Shown in pieces: positions 46,498 to 55,270 of a stretch of 64,000 nt of DNA (position 1 is the first letter of the stretch; every line of letters begins with the position of its first letter). The DNA is from Mycobacterium sp. SM1 (GTDB taxonomy: Bacteria > Actinomycetota > Actinomycetes > Mycobacteriales > Mycobacteriaceae). The notes beneath the pieces are model-generated. The model was not told where the DNA came from. It worked only from the letters and a program-made list of their open reading frames with translations, and made no database searches. The position numbers and the translations under genes are program-made. Location of the stretch: contig NZ_JAFLNH010000004.1 in the NCBI RefSeq assembly GCF_018361265.1, forward strand, positions 62,001-126,000, in the 5' to 3' direction.

Positions 46498-47406
46498 TCA
46501 GTGAGACGCGCGGGCGGCAGGGGAGCGGGCCAAGTACTCGACCGCGCGGGCCACCCCGCCCAGCTGAGACGGATGAAAGCCCGGCCGGTAGTAGGCGCCG
46601 ATGACCCGCACGAATTGGAATGGCCCGGGCACCAAACCCCGGCGCGCCGCGTCGAAGTAGTCCCGCCAGCGCGGCGCGGTTCCCGGCGGCAGGTATGGGT
46701 CGACGGAATACATGAATCGGATGCCGCGTATCCACAACCACAGCATCGCCGGGGTCACCAGCAGCTGGGTGCGCACCTGGCGCCAGTATCCGGCCCGCAG
46801 ATGCTTCATGGTGTCGAAGGCGACCGCCTTGTGTTCGACTTCTTCGGCGCCGTGCCAGCGCAGCAGGTCCAGCATCACCGGGTCGGCGCCGAGGGCGTCC
46901 AGGTGCGGGGTGTCGAGAATCCATTCACCCAGGATGGCGGTGTAATGCTCGATGGCCGCCACGATCGACACCTGCTCTGCCAGCCACTTCTGCCGTCGTC
47001 GCGGGCCCCACCAGGGCCGGTCGCCGAGTAGCTTGTCAAACAGCCACCGGATCTGGTCCGTGAACGGTGTCAGGTCGATGCCCCTGGCCGCGAAATGCTC
47101 GAGCACACCTGCGTGTGCTTGGGAGTGCATGGCCTCCTGGCTGATGAATCCCTGCACGTCCAGCCGCAGCTGGTCGTCCTTGATCAGCGGCAGCGCCCTC
47201 GTGAATACCTCGACGATCCACTTTTCGCCCGCCGGCAGCAGGAGGTGCAGGACGTTGCAGAAATGGGTGGCGAAGGGCTCGTGGGGCACGTAGTAAAACG
47301 GCAGCGTCGCCCAGTCGAACGCCACGTCGCGCGCCTGCAGGACGATTCGTTCGTGATCCAGTGACGCGTCATGCGAACCGGCCGCCCGCTCATCGACACT
47401 AAACAT
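46498..47406 (-). CDS. ferritin-like putative di-iron protein (PF10118 metal-dependent hydrolase family)
   Basis: The ATG at 47406 follows a gggggttga site. The 302-residue protein matches the family annotated as predicted metal-dependent hydrolase. Its conserved residues suggest a helical bundle metal site: ISQEAMHSQAHAGVLEHF near residue 94 (ExxH plus H), AAIEHYTAILGEWIL near 150, and LRWHGAEEVEHKAVAFD near 182 (HxxEExxH). ExxH pairs on two helices are typical of di-iron oxygenases. With the 2Fe-2S reductase in the same operon, an oxygenase role on a carrier-bound fatty acid is plausible but unproven. Confidence 0.72.
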   Translation of the reverse strand: MFSVDERAAGSHDASLDHERIVLQARDVAFDWATLPFYYVPHEPFATHFCNVLHLLLPAGEKWIVEVFTRALPLIKDDQLRLDVQGFISQEAMHSQAHAGVLEHFAARGIDLTPFTDQIRWLFDKLLGDRPWWGPRRRQKWLAEQVSIVAAIEHYTAILGEWILDTPHLDALGADPVMLDLLRWHGAEEVEHKAVAFDTMKHLRAGYWRQVRTQLLVTPAMLWLWIRGIRFMYSVDPYLPPGTAPRWRDYFDAARRGLVPGPFQFVRVIGAYYRPGFHPSQLGGVARAVEYLARSPAARASH

Positions 47407-47425
47407 CGTCAACCCCCCGGAGTCA

Positions 47426-50400
47426 CTAGGCAATGCATTGGGTATCAGCCTCGGTGATCAGGCGCTCGCTGCGCAAGAACCGTACCAGGTCGTCGACGAT
47501 GGCGGTCAGGGCCGGCTCGTGCAGGCGGACGTCGGCCGCCGCACGCGCCTGCCGGTAGCGGGTGTTGTCGTAGCGCTTGTCGCGCATCGCGGCGATCTTG
47601 CCGGCCGAGCGGGTGAGGAAATCGACCAGCGGATACAGCGGATCCCGCGGCGTGCAGTGGCGGTTTACCTGTTCGGCGAAGGACGCAATGTCGTGGTAGG
47701 TGAACCGGTAGCCGTGCCGTTCCGACAACACCCGCGTGATATCCATCAGGCTGTAGTAGTGATCCGCGGTCATATTGAAGACATGACCGCAGGCGGTGTC
47801 CGCGCTCGGCAGGCCCATCATCGCGACAATGTGGTCGCCGACCAGGTCCGCCGGCAGCAGGCTGATCTGATTGTGGGCGTTCACCGCCAGGCCGTGCTCG
47901 ATCATAAACGCCGTCAGGCGCACCACGATATCCTCGCGGCTGCCGCAACCCGCGCTGGTGGGGCAGATCAGTGAGGGACGGTAGACGCGCACGTCGAGCC
48001 CTTGGCGGGCCGCCGCCAGCGCCAGCTGCTCGGCGACCCATTTGGTCTGCGAGTAGCCGAAGTCCAGGCCCGCCATCTCCTCGTTGACGTCCCACTCGCC
48101 GACGACGGGCTTGGTGCTCCAGCCGTAGACAAAGGTGCTGGAGACCAGGTGAAAGGCCTTGCGGCGCGCCGTCATCGCCAAGCGCAACAGCTCGTGGGTG
48201 CCGGCCACGTTGGTGGGCCGCAGGGCGTCGTAGGTGCGGACGTAGTTGACCAGGGCGCCGTTGTGCACGACGGCCGCGACGGACTCGGCCAGTCGCCGAT
48301 ACCCCGCCTCGCCGATTCCCAGGCCAGGCGCGGCGAGATCCCCGCAGATCACGCGGACCCGCGCGCGGACCTCGGCTTCCAGAGCGGGCGACCAGAGCCG
48401 GGCCCGGCGCAGCCCGGCGACGACGCGGTCCAGCCCGTGGGCCGTATCGGCGGCACGCACCAGGGTGTGGATCCGCCAGGAGGTCCGTTGCAGCAGGCTG
48501 GCCAGCAGGAACGGCCCCAGCAAGCCGGTCGCTCCGGTCAGCAGGATGTCGCTGGGCCCGTGTTCACGTGCGGGTGGAAGCGCCGGGAGGGGCAGTTGTG
48601 CGTCGGCGCGCATCTGGCTGGTTTCGTAGGCCTGGTAGTCGGCGGCAATCTGATCCAGCGCGCGGCGCAGCGCCGGCAGCGGTCGCCTTGACCCCCCGCC
48701 GAACTGGCGCACCAGCCGGAAGAACTCGGCGACCGTCAGCCGCTGCAGCAGCCGGGTGTCGACCTCCTCGGCCAGCTCGGTCGCGCCATGCTCTGCCAGC
48801 AGGGCCTTCAGGTCGGCGCGCAGCTCGGCCAGCGACAGCGAGTCGATGCCAAGATCCGCGAAGGAGCAGTTCTCGGCGCCGGTGAGGTCGTAGCTTTCGA
48901 TGAGGTGACGGAAGCGTTGCAGCGGACCTGCCGTGGTGTCCCGGTCCCGGTGGGTTCGGTGAGTCATCTGATTAGTCCAGCGCGCCAGCACGGGCAGCTT
49001 GGTTTCTAGCCAGAGCCGGCGGGTTTGTGCGCGCCGGATTTTCCCCGATGTGGTCTTGGGAATGCTGTGCGGCGGCACCAACAGGATGGTGTGCGGGTCG
49101 ATATGACAGTGCCTGCGGATGGTGCGCGCCAGGTCCGCGGCCTCCGGGAGGGCGCGCTCGTCGCGAACCTCAGCGACCACGACCAGTACTTCCTGCTCCT
49201 CGTGCTCGACCGGGAAGGCGGCCACACAGCCGTTACGGACTTGCGCGGCCGACCGTTCCACGACGGCTTCGATATCCGAGGGATAGCAGTTGACGCCGCG
49301 GACGATGATCAGATCCTTGCTGCGCCCGCAGACGAACAGCTCGCCCTCATACAAGAAGCCGAGATCCCCGGTGCGCAGGAAGGTGTGCTCGTCATCGCCG
49401 ACGATGCGGGCTTCGAAGGTCTGCGCGGTGAGCCCGGGACGGCGCCAGTAGCCGCGCCCTTTAGAGGGCCCGTCCACCCAAATCTCGCCGATGCGGCCTT
49501 CGCCCAAAGCCTGCCCCGATTGGGGATCGACGATGCGGACCACGTTCCCATCAAGAGGCTTGCCGCAGCTCACCACCGGGGTCTGGTTGCTGTTTTCGGG
49601 CAGGGCCTTTTCGACCCGCACAGCATTGCGCTCCAGCGCTCGCTTGTTCAGAGCCAGGGTCTGGCGCCCCCGCAGGGACACGATCAGGGTGTTTTCGGCC
49701 AATCCGTACGCGCCGGTCAGTGCGCCGGGTCTCAGGCCGTAGGGCGCGAAGCGCTCCCGGAAGCTGGCGAAGGTCTTGGCCCGCAGCGGCTCTGCACCGA
49801 TGACCATGCTCTCCAAGCTGCTCAGGTCGACGCCGGCCAGCTCGGAGGTGGGGAGCTTGTCCTCGCGCAGGCAGTACTCGAGGGCGAAGGTCGGTGCGGG
49901 TGTGTGGGTGGCGCGCACGTCGCTGATGAGCCGCAGCCAGGCCGATGGCCGCTGCAGGAAGTCGGCCGGCGACATTGCATGCGTGCTGCCGCCTTTGACC
50001 AGTACGAACAGGTATGCCGAGATCAAGCCCATATCGTGGTGCTGGGGGAGCCAGCTGACGCACACTTCCTCGCCGGTGAAGGCCGAGCCGTTGGCGATGA
50101 CGTTGGCGTGGCTGACGATCACCCCCTTGGGGTCGCCGGTGGAGCCGGAGGTGTACTGCAAAAACAGCACCGGCCCGGGGGTGTCCGCCACCGGGGCGCC
50201 GCCGAAGTCCTGCGTGGTGTCCGTCGCGAACCAGGGCAGCTCCGCGGGCGGCTCGGGGTCCGGCCACGGCGGCGCGTCCTGCCGGTGACCGAGGAGCAGC
50301 CGGTAGTCATACTCGAACTGCTTGGTGGACAGCACCGTCTTGGCCTGGCAGTCCCGCGCGATAAAGCCGAGTTTGGCCAGCCCCGCGTCAAACGCCATCG

Positions 50401-50680
50401 GCAACGGCGGGCTGACCGGTACGGCGATCACCCCGAGGCGCGCGCACGCGAAGAACGCCGCCACCATCTCCAGGCCCGGCGGGTAGACCAGCAGCGCGCG
50501 GTCGCCCGGCCGAAGGCCGGCCTCGGCAGACAAGTAGGCGGCCAGCTCACGCGTGCGTTCGCCAAAGCCCTGGTAGGTGTAGTGCTCGAGTTCACGGCCG
50601 GTGGCATCGACGAACCGGTACAGGGCCTGGTCGGGCCTTCGCGTTTCCCACGTCCGCAGGTAATCGATGAGCGTCTCCAT
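47426..50680 (-). CDS. fatty-acyl-AMP ligase, acyl carrier and thioester-reductase fusion
   Basis: The ATG at 50680 follows a gggaggg site. The 1,084-residue protein begins with a FAAL-type adenylation domain (residues 1 to about 580; FLQYTSGSTGDPKGVIVSH near 172, WLPQHHDMGLISAYLF near 205, FLRTGDLGFLYEGELFVCGR near 430). A carrier domain follows with the phosphopantetheine serine in FADLGIDSLSLAEL near 615, then an NADPH reductase domain (ILLTGATGLLGPFLLASLL near 707, FGYSQTKWVAEQLAL near 870). It should activate a fatty acid, load it on its own carrier and release it as an aldehyde or alcohol. The layout is like carboxylic acid reductases but with a FAAL-style ligase. It heads the operon. 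Confidence 0.9.
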   Translation of the reverse strand: METLIDYLRTWETRRPDQALYRFVDATGRELEHYTYQGFGERTRELAAYLSAEAGLRPGDRALLVYPPGLEMVAAFFACARLGVIAVPVSPPLPMAFDAGLAKLGFIARDCQAKTVLSTKQFEYDYRLLLGHRQDAPPWPDPEPPAELPWFATDTTQDFGGAPVADTPGPVLFLQYTSGSTGDPKGVIVSHANVIANGSAFTGEEVCVSWLPQHHDMGLISAYLFVLVKGGSTHAMSPADFLQRPSAWLRLISDVRATHTPAPTFALEYCLREDKLPTSELAGVDLSSLESMVIGAEPLRAKTFASFRERFAPYGLRPGALTGAYGLAENTLIVSLRGRQTLALNKRALERNAVRVEKALPENSNQTPVVSCGKPLDGNVVRIVDPQSGQALGEGRIGEIWVDGPSKGRGYWRRPGLTAQTFEARIVGDDEHTFLRTGDLGFLYEGELFVCGRSKDLIIVRGVNCYPSDIEAVVERSAAQVRNGCVAAFPVEHEEQEVLVVVAEVRDERALPEAADLARTIRRHCHIDPHTILLVPPHSIPKTTSGKIRRAQTRRLWLETKLPVLARWTNQMTHRTHRDRDTTAGPLQRFRHLIESYDLTGAENCSFADLGIDSLSLAELRADLKALLAEHGATELAEEVDTRLLQRLTVAEFFRLVRQFGGGSRRPLPALRRALDQIAADYQAYETSQMRADAQLPLPALPPAREHGPSDILLTGATGLLGPFLLASLLQRTSWRIHTLVRAADTAHGLDRVVAGLRRARLWSPALEAEVRARVRVICGDLAAPGLGIGEAGYRRLAESVAAVVHNGALVNYVRTYDALRPTNVAGTHELLRLAMTARRKAFHLVSSTFVYGWSTKPVVGEWDVNEEMAGLDFGYSQTKWVAEQLALAAARQGLDVRVYRPSLICPTSAGCGSREDIVVRLTAFMIEHGLAVNAHNQISLLPADLVGDHIVAMMGLPSADTACGHVFNMTADHYYSLMDITRVLSERHGYRFTYHDIASFAEQVNRHCTPRDPLYPLVDFLTRSAGKIAAMRDKRYDNTRYRQARAAADVRLHEPALTAIVDDLVRFLRSERLITEADTQCIA

Positions 50681-50954
50681 CGCAGTCCCTCCCACCTCCG
50701 GGTCGGCGCTAGCCGAAATCAGCGAAACAACTTCTTTTCGCGGTCTAGTAGCGCTCCGCGCCGTGTCAAGCAAAAGCTATTAACGCTATTTATATTCTCA
50801 CATGCTAGCCTCAATTGGCCAATTTAGCTACGAACGGCAAGGTCATGCGCTGGACCGTGCGACCGGATCGTTCGAGGCCATGCGCATCTGGCCACATATC
50901 TCCGTAAAACCGATGATCAGTACCTCAGTAAACATGTGTGAGCAGCGAATATGC

Positions 50955-50994
50955 TACGGATATACGGATATAATTCGTTACTGATGTCCGTATA
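50955..50994. repeat. 8-bp repeats with an inverted copy
   Basis: tacggata occurs twice head to tail (50955-50962 and 50963-50970) and its inverted form tccgta(ta) lies at 50987-50994. A tactgatg unit like those at 51307-51330 lies between them (50979-50986). The arrangement looks like a protein-binding site in the AT-rich region. Confidence 0.55.
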
Positions 50995-51306
50995 ACAGTA
51001 GTTCAGCACCACCCGATGCCGCCCAGATATCCCGACCCTAGTCATGAATCAGAAACAGGTATTATGATTCGTTCTGCAAACATACAATAAACCTTATTGC
51101 GCTTTTATATTCTCAGGTTCTATGACCTGTAGCAATCGTGTTCGGTGCCAGTGGCTTAAACAAGTAGCTGGTGTCATGACTCCCGAAACGGGTCCGAAGC
51201 CGAAGGAGGGCCGGCGTTGCCGTCATCGGCTTCTGTGTGACTCGCCGCCATGGTGAACCCGGTTCGCGGCAACTCCGGCATTGCCAAGGCTCCTCATGTA
51301 CGCCTA

Positions 51307-51330
51307 TACTGACGTACTGATGTACTGATA
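51307..51330 (+). repeat. three 8-bp iterons before the RHH-like gene
   Basis: tactgacg, tactgatg and tactgata follow one another exactly (51307, 51315, 51323), 39 bases before the start codon at 51369. Tandem 7-8 bp repeats with this spacing are how ribbon-helix-helix repressors and centromere-binding proteins recognise DNA. They probably serve as operator for the next gene. Confidence 0.6.
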
Positions 51331-51368
51331 TATGTCTGGTGAGGCGTCACTCGGAGGAGGTCCCCGCG

Positions 51369-51695
51369 ATGAGCGACATCGATCGCGTCAAAGCCCACGC
51401 TGAACGGTCCCACAGCTACGTCGCGCCCGCCGGACGGCTGACGCCCTCGGTCGCGGCGGCGCCCACCGAACCGGTCGCCATCGGGCGAACACGCAGCGCA
51501 CGAACCCGGCGAACGGTCGACCTCACCCCCGCGCAGCACCGCGCGCTCGACATATGGCAGCGGGAAGCCGCCGACCGTCTCGGACTCGCCCGCGTCACCG
51601 GACAGGAGGTCCTCGCCGCACTCGTCGACCAACTGCTGACCGACCCCAAGCTCTCCGCGCAGATCACTCGGGCCATCCAGGCGGGACGGCGGTGA
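51369..51695 (+). CDS. small ribbon-helix-helix-like DNA-binding protein
   Basis: The ATG at 51369 follows a ggaggagg site. The 108-residue product has a disordered, basic N-terminus (about residues 1-45) and a C-terminal domain reading RRTVDLTPAQHRALDIWQRE and then TGQEVLAALVDQLLTD, which fits one beta strand followed by two helices, an RHH pattern. Actinobacterial plasmids encode similar partners for ParA. No parA is present here. The tandem 8-bp iterons just upstream support DNA binding and autoregulation. The last 32 bases overlap the end of the opposite-strand gene. Confidence 0.55.
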   Translation: MSDIDRVKAHAERSHSYVAPAGRLTPSVAAAPTEPVAIGRTRSARTRRTVDLTPAQHRALDIWQREAADRLGLARVTGQEVLAALVDQLLTDPKLSAQITRAIQAGRR

Positions 51696-52758
51696 GCTTA
51701 CGCGCCGCGCCTCCGCGGTTGACGCCTGCCGCGATGACCCGGCTGCGTTTCGGCCCGCGGGTCGACGACCGGACCTGAGCGATGCGGATGGGCGGGCCGG
51801 CGCGAATCACCAGCCTGGCGATACCGGCGAAACGCTCGCCGTCGATGATCGGCGAAAGCGCCTGCTCCTCGGCCTCGATGATCATCTCCGCGCCGGTGAC
51901 GTCCCATACCAAAGGACCGCGGACGGTGCCGATGGTAAGCGCCGCGGCGAGCTGGGCGACGATGCTCGAGGGCCTGAGCTCTCCGGCTTGGAAATGCAGC
52001 GCACCGGGTTTGGCAGCCTTTGGGAAGAGCCGAAACGGACCGGCGATACGGAGGTCGATCGCGCCGGCGTGCAGCAAGCGATGGGCGCGCGTCGGAACTT
52101 CCCGGCCATCGATGATGACGCGCGCGCGGGTGGGTGCGAACAGGCGGGTCGCGTAGTTCGGCCTGCTCGAGCGCCCGGGAACGACCTTAGAGGTGAGGTA
52201 GTCGCCGACGGTGTGCGCGATCACGCGGGCGACGGCCATGCGGCCATGATCGGGATGGTCGTAGTACGCGTCATAGAACCGGTTGCCAACGCCTCCGGCG
52301 GCCAGTCCGAAGCACAGCCGGTGAAAGGGTGTGCCGTCATCGGTGACGCCGTCGAGCTGCAACGTGTCGAGGCAAACTTCGGGCGGCGGCCGGTCCGCCT
52401 CGGCGGCGGCCGTCAGTGCGCGCAGAATCGCATCGGCCCGGCCACGGACCCGTGCCTTGCGCGCGACAGCATTGACACTGCCGCCGTTGGTGGGCACAAA
52501 TGTCGGCCAGCGTCGCGGATCGGTCACGCACTGCTGGATTTCGTTGAGCAACCAATGCAGCGCCCCGTCACCGCCGTCGCCCACGAGGTGGCTGACCCGC
52601 GGATAAAGCCGCGCCAGGATCCCGCGGAGCTCCGTGACGGACGCCGTTTCGTGCACCTCGCCCCACGCGCCGACAATGTGCCGCAGCTGGGCGGTGTGAT
52701 CGCCGGGCGCGACACGATTTTTGCGGGCGAGCGGATTGACGATGACGCCTAGATACAT
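51664..52758 (-). CDS. diacylglycerol kinase catalytic-domain (lipid kinase-like) protein
   Basis: The ATG at 52758 gives MYLGVIVNPLARKNRVAPGD, the usual start of DAGK/YegS-type kinases. The nucleotide loop is HLVGDGGDGALHWLLNEIQQ near residue 57 (GGDGT becomes GGDGA) and the PxGTxN-type motif is FVPTNGGSVNAVARKARV near 88. The second domain contains FGLAAGGVGNRFYDAYYDHP near 165 and ends with a basic tail. It would phosphorylate a lipid or sphingoid-like molecule at the membrane. Departures in both motifs make activity uncertain. Its 3' end overlaps the RHH-like gene tail to tail. Confidence 0.75.
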   Translation of the reverse strand: MYLGVIVNPLARKNRVAPGDHTAQLRHIVGAWGEVHETASVTELRGILARLYPRVSHLVGDGGDGALHWLLNEIQQCVTDPRRWPTFVPTNGGSVNAVARKARVRGRADAILRALTAAAEADRPPPEVCLDTLQLDGVTDDGTPFHRLCFGLAAGGVGNRFYDAYYDHPDHGRMAVARVIAHTVGDYLTSKVVPGRSSRPNYATRLFAPTRARVIIDGREVPTRAHRLLHAGAIDLRIAGPFRLFPKAAKPGALHFQAGELRPSSIVAQLAAALTIGTVRGPLVWDVTGAEMIIEAEEQALSPIIDGERFAGIARLVIRAGPPIRIAQVRSSTRGPKRSRVIAAGVNRGGAARKLTAVPPGWPE

Positions 52759-52935
52759 CCGGACGTCACCAGCGCATGGCCGCCGGATTCGCACCGCCAT
52801 GCCAACCGGCGATGGTTGCGGCGACGGCTCGCGAAGTGCCGCGTCCCACCTGAATCCTCCTCGGGCGGCTGGGGGCGCTTGGATCCGACTCGGGTGGCCG
52901 TGACCACGTGTGGGCTGCTAACCCAGACGATACCG
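52759..52935. other. short spacer between kinase-like gene and IS607 relic
   Basis: No gene or repeat was recognised. Confidence 0.3.
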
Positions 52936-54631
52936 CTACAGCTGGAGTTGGCCGTTGTTGGCCATTGCCGGGGTAACGGTTGCCCGGCCCGGTAGTCGCG
53001 TTCTTGCCCGGTTGGGTGCGCGGGATTTAGTTCCCCGTGTCCCTGGCCGGTGGCGGCTACTGGTGTTCGCTTGGTGGCTGTTGGGTTCGGCCTGGTCGGT
53101 AGCTCTCACCGCGTGTTCCTCTGGTCGCGTCGGTGTCACACCTTTCCGTCGCCGGGCCCTAAAGCCTTGGGCGCGACGCCCGATCACGGTGGCTGCTGCC
53201 TGGTGTCGGGTGAGGTTGGGGTAGGGGCGGCGCCAGTGCTTCTCGCCCGAGATGCTGCTGTAGGCGGGGTTGACCGCGAACAGGTGGATGCCGGCGCGGG
53301 CGGCCATGCTGGCGAGCCGGTTGCGGAACACCGCGGTGGGGATGCCAGACATCACGGCGCGACGGAACCGTTTCCCGGCCGCGCCGCGGCCCATGGTTTC
53401 CCGACCGGTGGCCCGCGCGTCGGCGAAGTCGAGGTCTTCGACCGCCAGCGTCGTGATGCCGTGCCGGCGGGCGTAGTGCGGCAGCCTGGTGATGGCGTGG
53501 CGCACGTGGGCGTCGCGGCGCGTCGAGCGGCCCGACAGGTCGATGCCGATGCGCTTGGCGGCCCCAACAGGGTTGCCGTGTGTCCAGGCGGCGCACGGCC
53601 AGGTGGCCGTCGTTGAGATCCACGCTCACCACCGGGCCTTCGGCGTACACATCGTCGCCGGCGGCGCCGGCCGCCCGGCCGGCCCAGCACGGCGCGCGGG
53701 GGATCGCCCAGCAAGCGGCCAGATACCGCCCGGCCCGGCCCGGGCGGCGGGTGATCGTGTACGAAATCGAGTTGCCGCCCGTGATCCGGTGGGCCCATTC
53801 GTCGCCGCGGTGCGCGAACACCGCGCGGGCTGACAGCACGTAGCGGCCACGGGCGGCGTTGGCCAGGCTCTCCAACGGTTTAGGCAATCAAATGCTGACC
53901 TGCCCGGCCGGGGTGACGGTAATGGTCAGGTTCCCAAACGGTTCGCCCGGGGAGCCGTTGGCGGTGATCCGGTAGCGCGCCGCCTGCCAATGCTGCCGCC
54001 ACGCATCGGCGGTGAGCCCGGCATCGTCGAGCCGGTGGCGCTTTTTAGCGAGCCGTTTACCGCCGTCAACCACATGGACCCGACCCGCGGCGTGGTCGGC
54101 CTGCACGCGGGCGAGCTCGGCGCCTAGATGCTGCAGGCGGCGCTGCTTGTGGAATCGCTCGGCCTGAGTCGGGTAGCCCTTCGGATGTCGAGTCTTGCTG
54201 CGCGCCTTACGTTCTTCGGCGCTCAGGGTGTCACCGGTGGGGGCGGCCAGCCGTTTTTCGATCGTCGTGATCGCCGCCCGCAAACCGACAATATGGCGGC
54301 GCTGAGCGCCGCGGGCCAGCCGATACCGGTCGTCGTTAGCGGCGATGATCGCATTGGCCCGCCGGGCAGCAGACTGGGCGGTCAACCCCGCCTTGCGGGT
54401 GTTAAGCCGATCCCTGCGGGCGTGCCGCCGCGCCTCGGCATCAAAGACAGGCCCTATCGGTGTCGACCGCCAGGCCAAGTCCGCGCGCCGCAGCGCGCCC
54501 AGATGCTCGGCAACCAAGTCGAGCACGCGCTCGTCCTCGTCGGTGATCCGCAATCGGGTGCTAATCGCCACCCCGGACGGTCCGGCCGCCGGTTTGACTT
54601 CACGCCAGGCCCGCAGCTTGTCGGCCGTCAT
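52936..54631 (-). pseudogene. tnpB: TnpB of the IS607 element, broken
   Basis: From the ATG at 54631 the frame covers the N-terminal domain to NLTITVTPAGQVSI and meets a TGA at 53888-53890. The same frame continues (LPKPLESLANAARGRYVLSA) with the RuvC D in PVVSVDLNDGHLAV, then shifts near 53583 to a second frame with GNPVGAAKRIGIDLSGRS, E in TTLAVEDLDFADARATGRE, and NPAYSSISGEKHWRRPYPNL with TRHQAAATVIGRRA. No CxxC zinc ribbon is seen, as in some mycobacterial IS607 TnpB. At least one nonsense and one frameshift mutation rule out a full product. Confidence 0.8.
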
Positions 54632-55270
54632 GCGGCATCACCGCTAGTGGCCTCGGCGCTCACCACTGCGCGTAATCGCTTCGCTTTGGCTGATCGCTGC
54701 CCGTAGAGGCGGCCAGCGAAGCTGGTCACGATCGCGATCATGTCGCGCACCAGTGCTGACTCCGCCGAATCGTCCTAGACGGCAAGGCCGCTGTAAGTCA
54801 CACTCACCCCGTGTCCGGCCAGCAAGTGCTCGATCACCCCGACCCCGAAGCCTGCCAGCCGATCCGGGTGCTCGACCAGCGGCACGGTCACCGCGGGTTT
54901 CATGCACTCGGCCAGCGCTTTACCCAACCCAGCCCGACGGCCGGACAGCCCCGAGGCGACGTCGGTGAACACCACCAGATCCGCCCCGCCGAACTCCTTG
55001 AGCCCAGCCACCTGCCGGTCGAGATCGCCTTCGACCCTGCTGGCGCCGCGACGACACCCTCGCATACCCCACCATCCGCCCACCATCAGCGGGCGGATGG
55101 TGGCCGATCGCATCCAGATCGGCGATCCGGAAGATCCGCCGGCCACCGGCGCCGCGCGCATCCGGCAGCCGGCCTTCTTGCGTGTAGCGGCGCAACGTCC
55201 GCGTCGACACCCCCAATCGCAACGCCGCCGACGTCGCCGACACGTAATCATCCGGGCGCCGATTGGCCAC
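54628..55270 (-). pseudogene. tnpA: TnpA serine recombinase of the IS607 element, broken
   Basis: The GTG at 55270 opens a MerR-type helix-turn-helix (YVSATSAALRLGVSTRTLRR, YTQEGRLPDARGAGGRRIFR) followed by the catalytic serine motif VGYARVSS near residue 75. A frameshift at about 55055 moves the rest (VEGDLDRQVAGLKEFGGADL, FTDVASGLSGRRAGLGKALA) to another frame, and a TAG at 54775-54777 precedes the C-terminal helix (ESALVRDMIAIVTSFAGRLY). The start overlaps the stop of the gene upstream. The element cannot code for its own recombinase. Confidence 0.82.

Larger units (their letters stand above)
50681..51368. promoter_or_regulatory. AT-rich 690-base divergent control region
   Basis: No gene is supported. 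The stretch 50760-51130 is strikingly AT-rich compared with the rest of the window, with blocks such as ctatttatattctcac at 50786 and gcttttatattctcag at 51100 that repeat ttatattctca in the same direction. It lies between the divergent lipid operon and the RHH-like gene and probably holds both promoters. The base composition suggests foreign DNA. Confidence 0.5.
52936..55270 (-). mobile_element. IS607-family element, inactive
   Basis: A serine-recombinase tnpA (54628-55270) is followed by tnpB (52936-54631) with an ATGA overlap, the standard IS607 order. Both genes carry several disabling changes. IS607 elements have no inverted repeats, so the exact ends cannot be read; the span given is the gene span. 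Confidence 0.8.

Noticed and set aside
49025..50827. A 600-codon plus-strand open frame antisense to the FAAL fusion
   Set aside because: Shadow frame; the opposite strand has clear catalytic motifs over the same bases.
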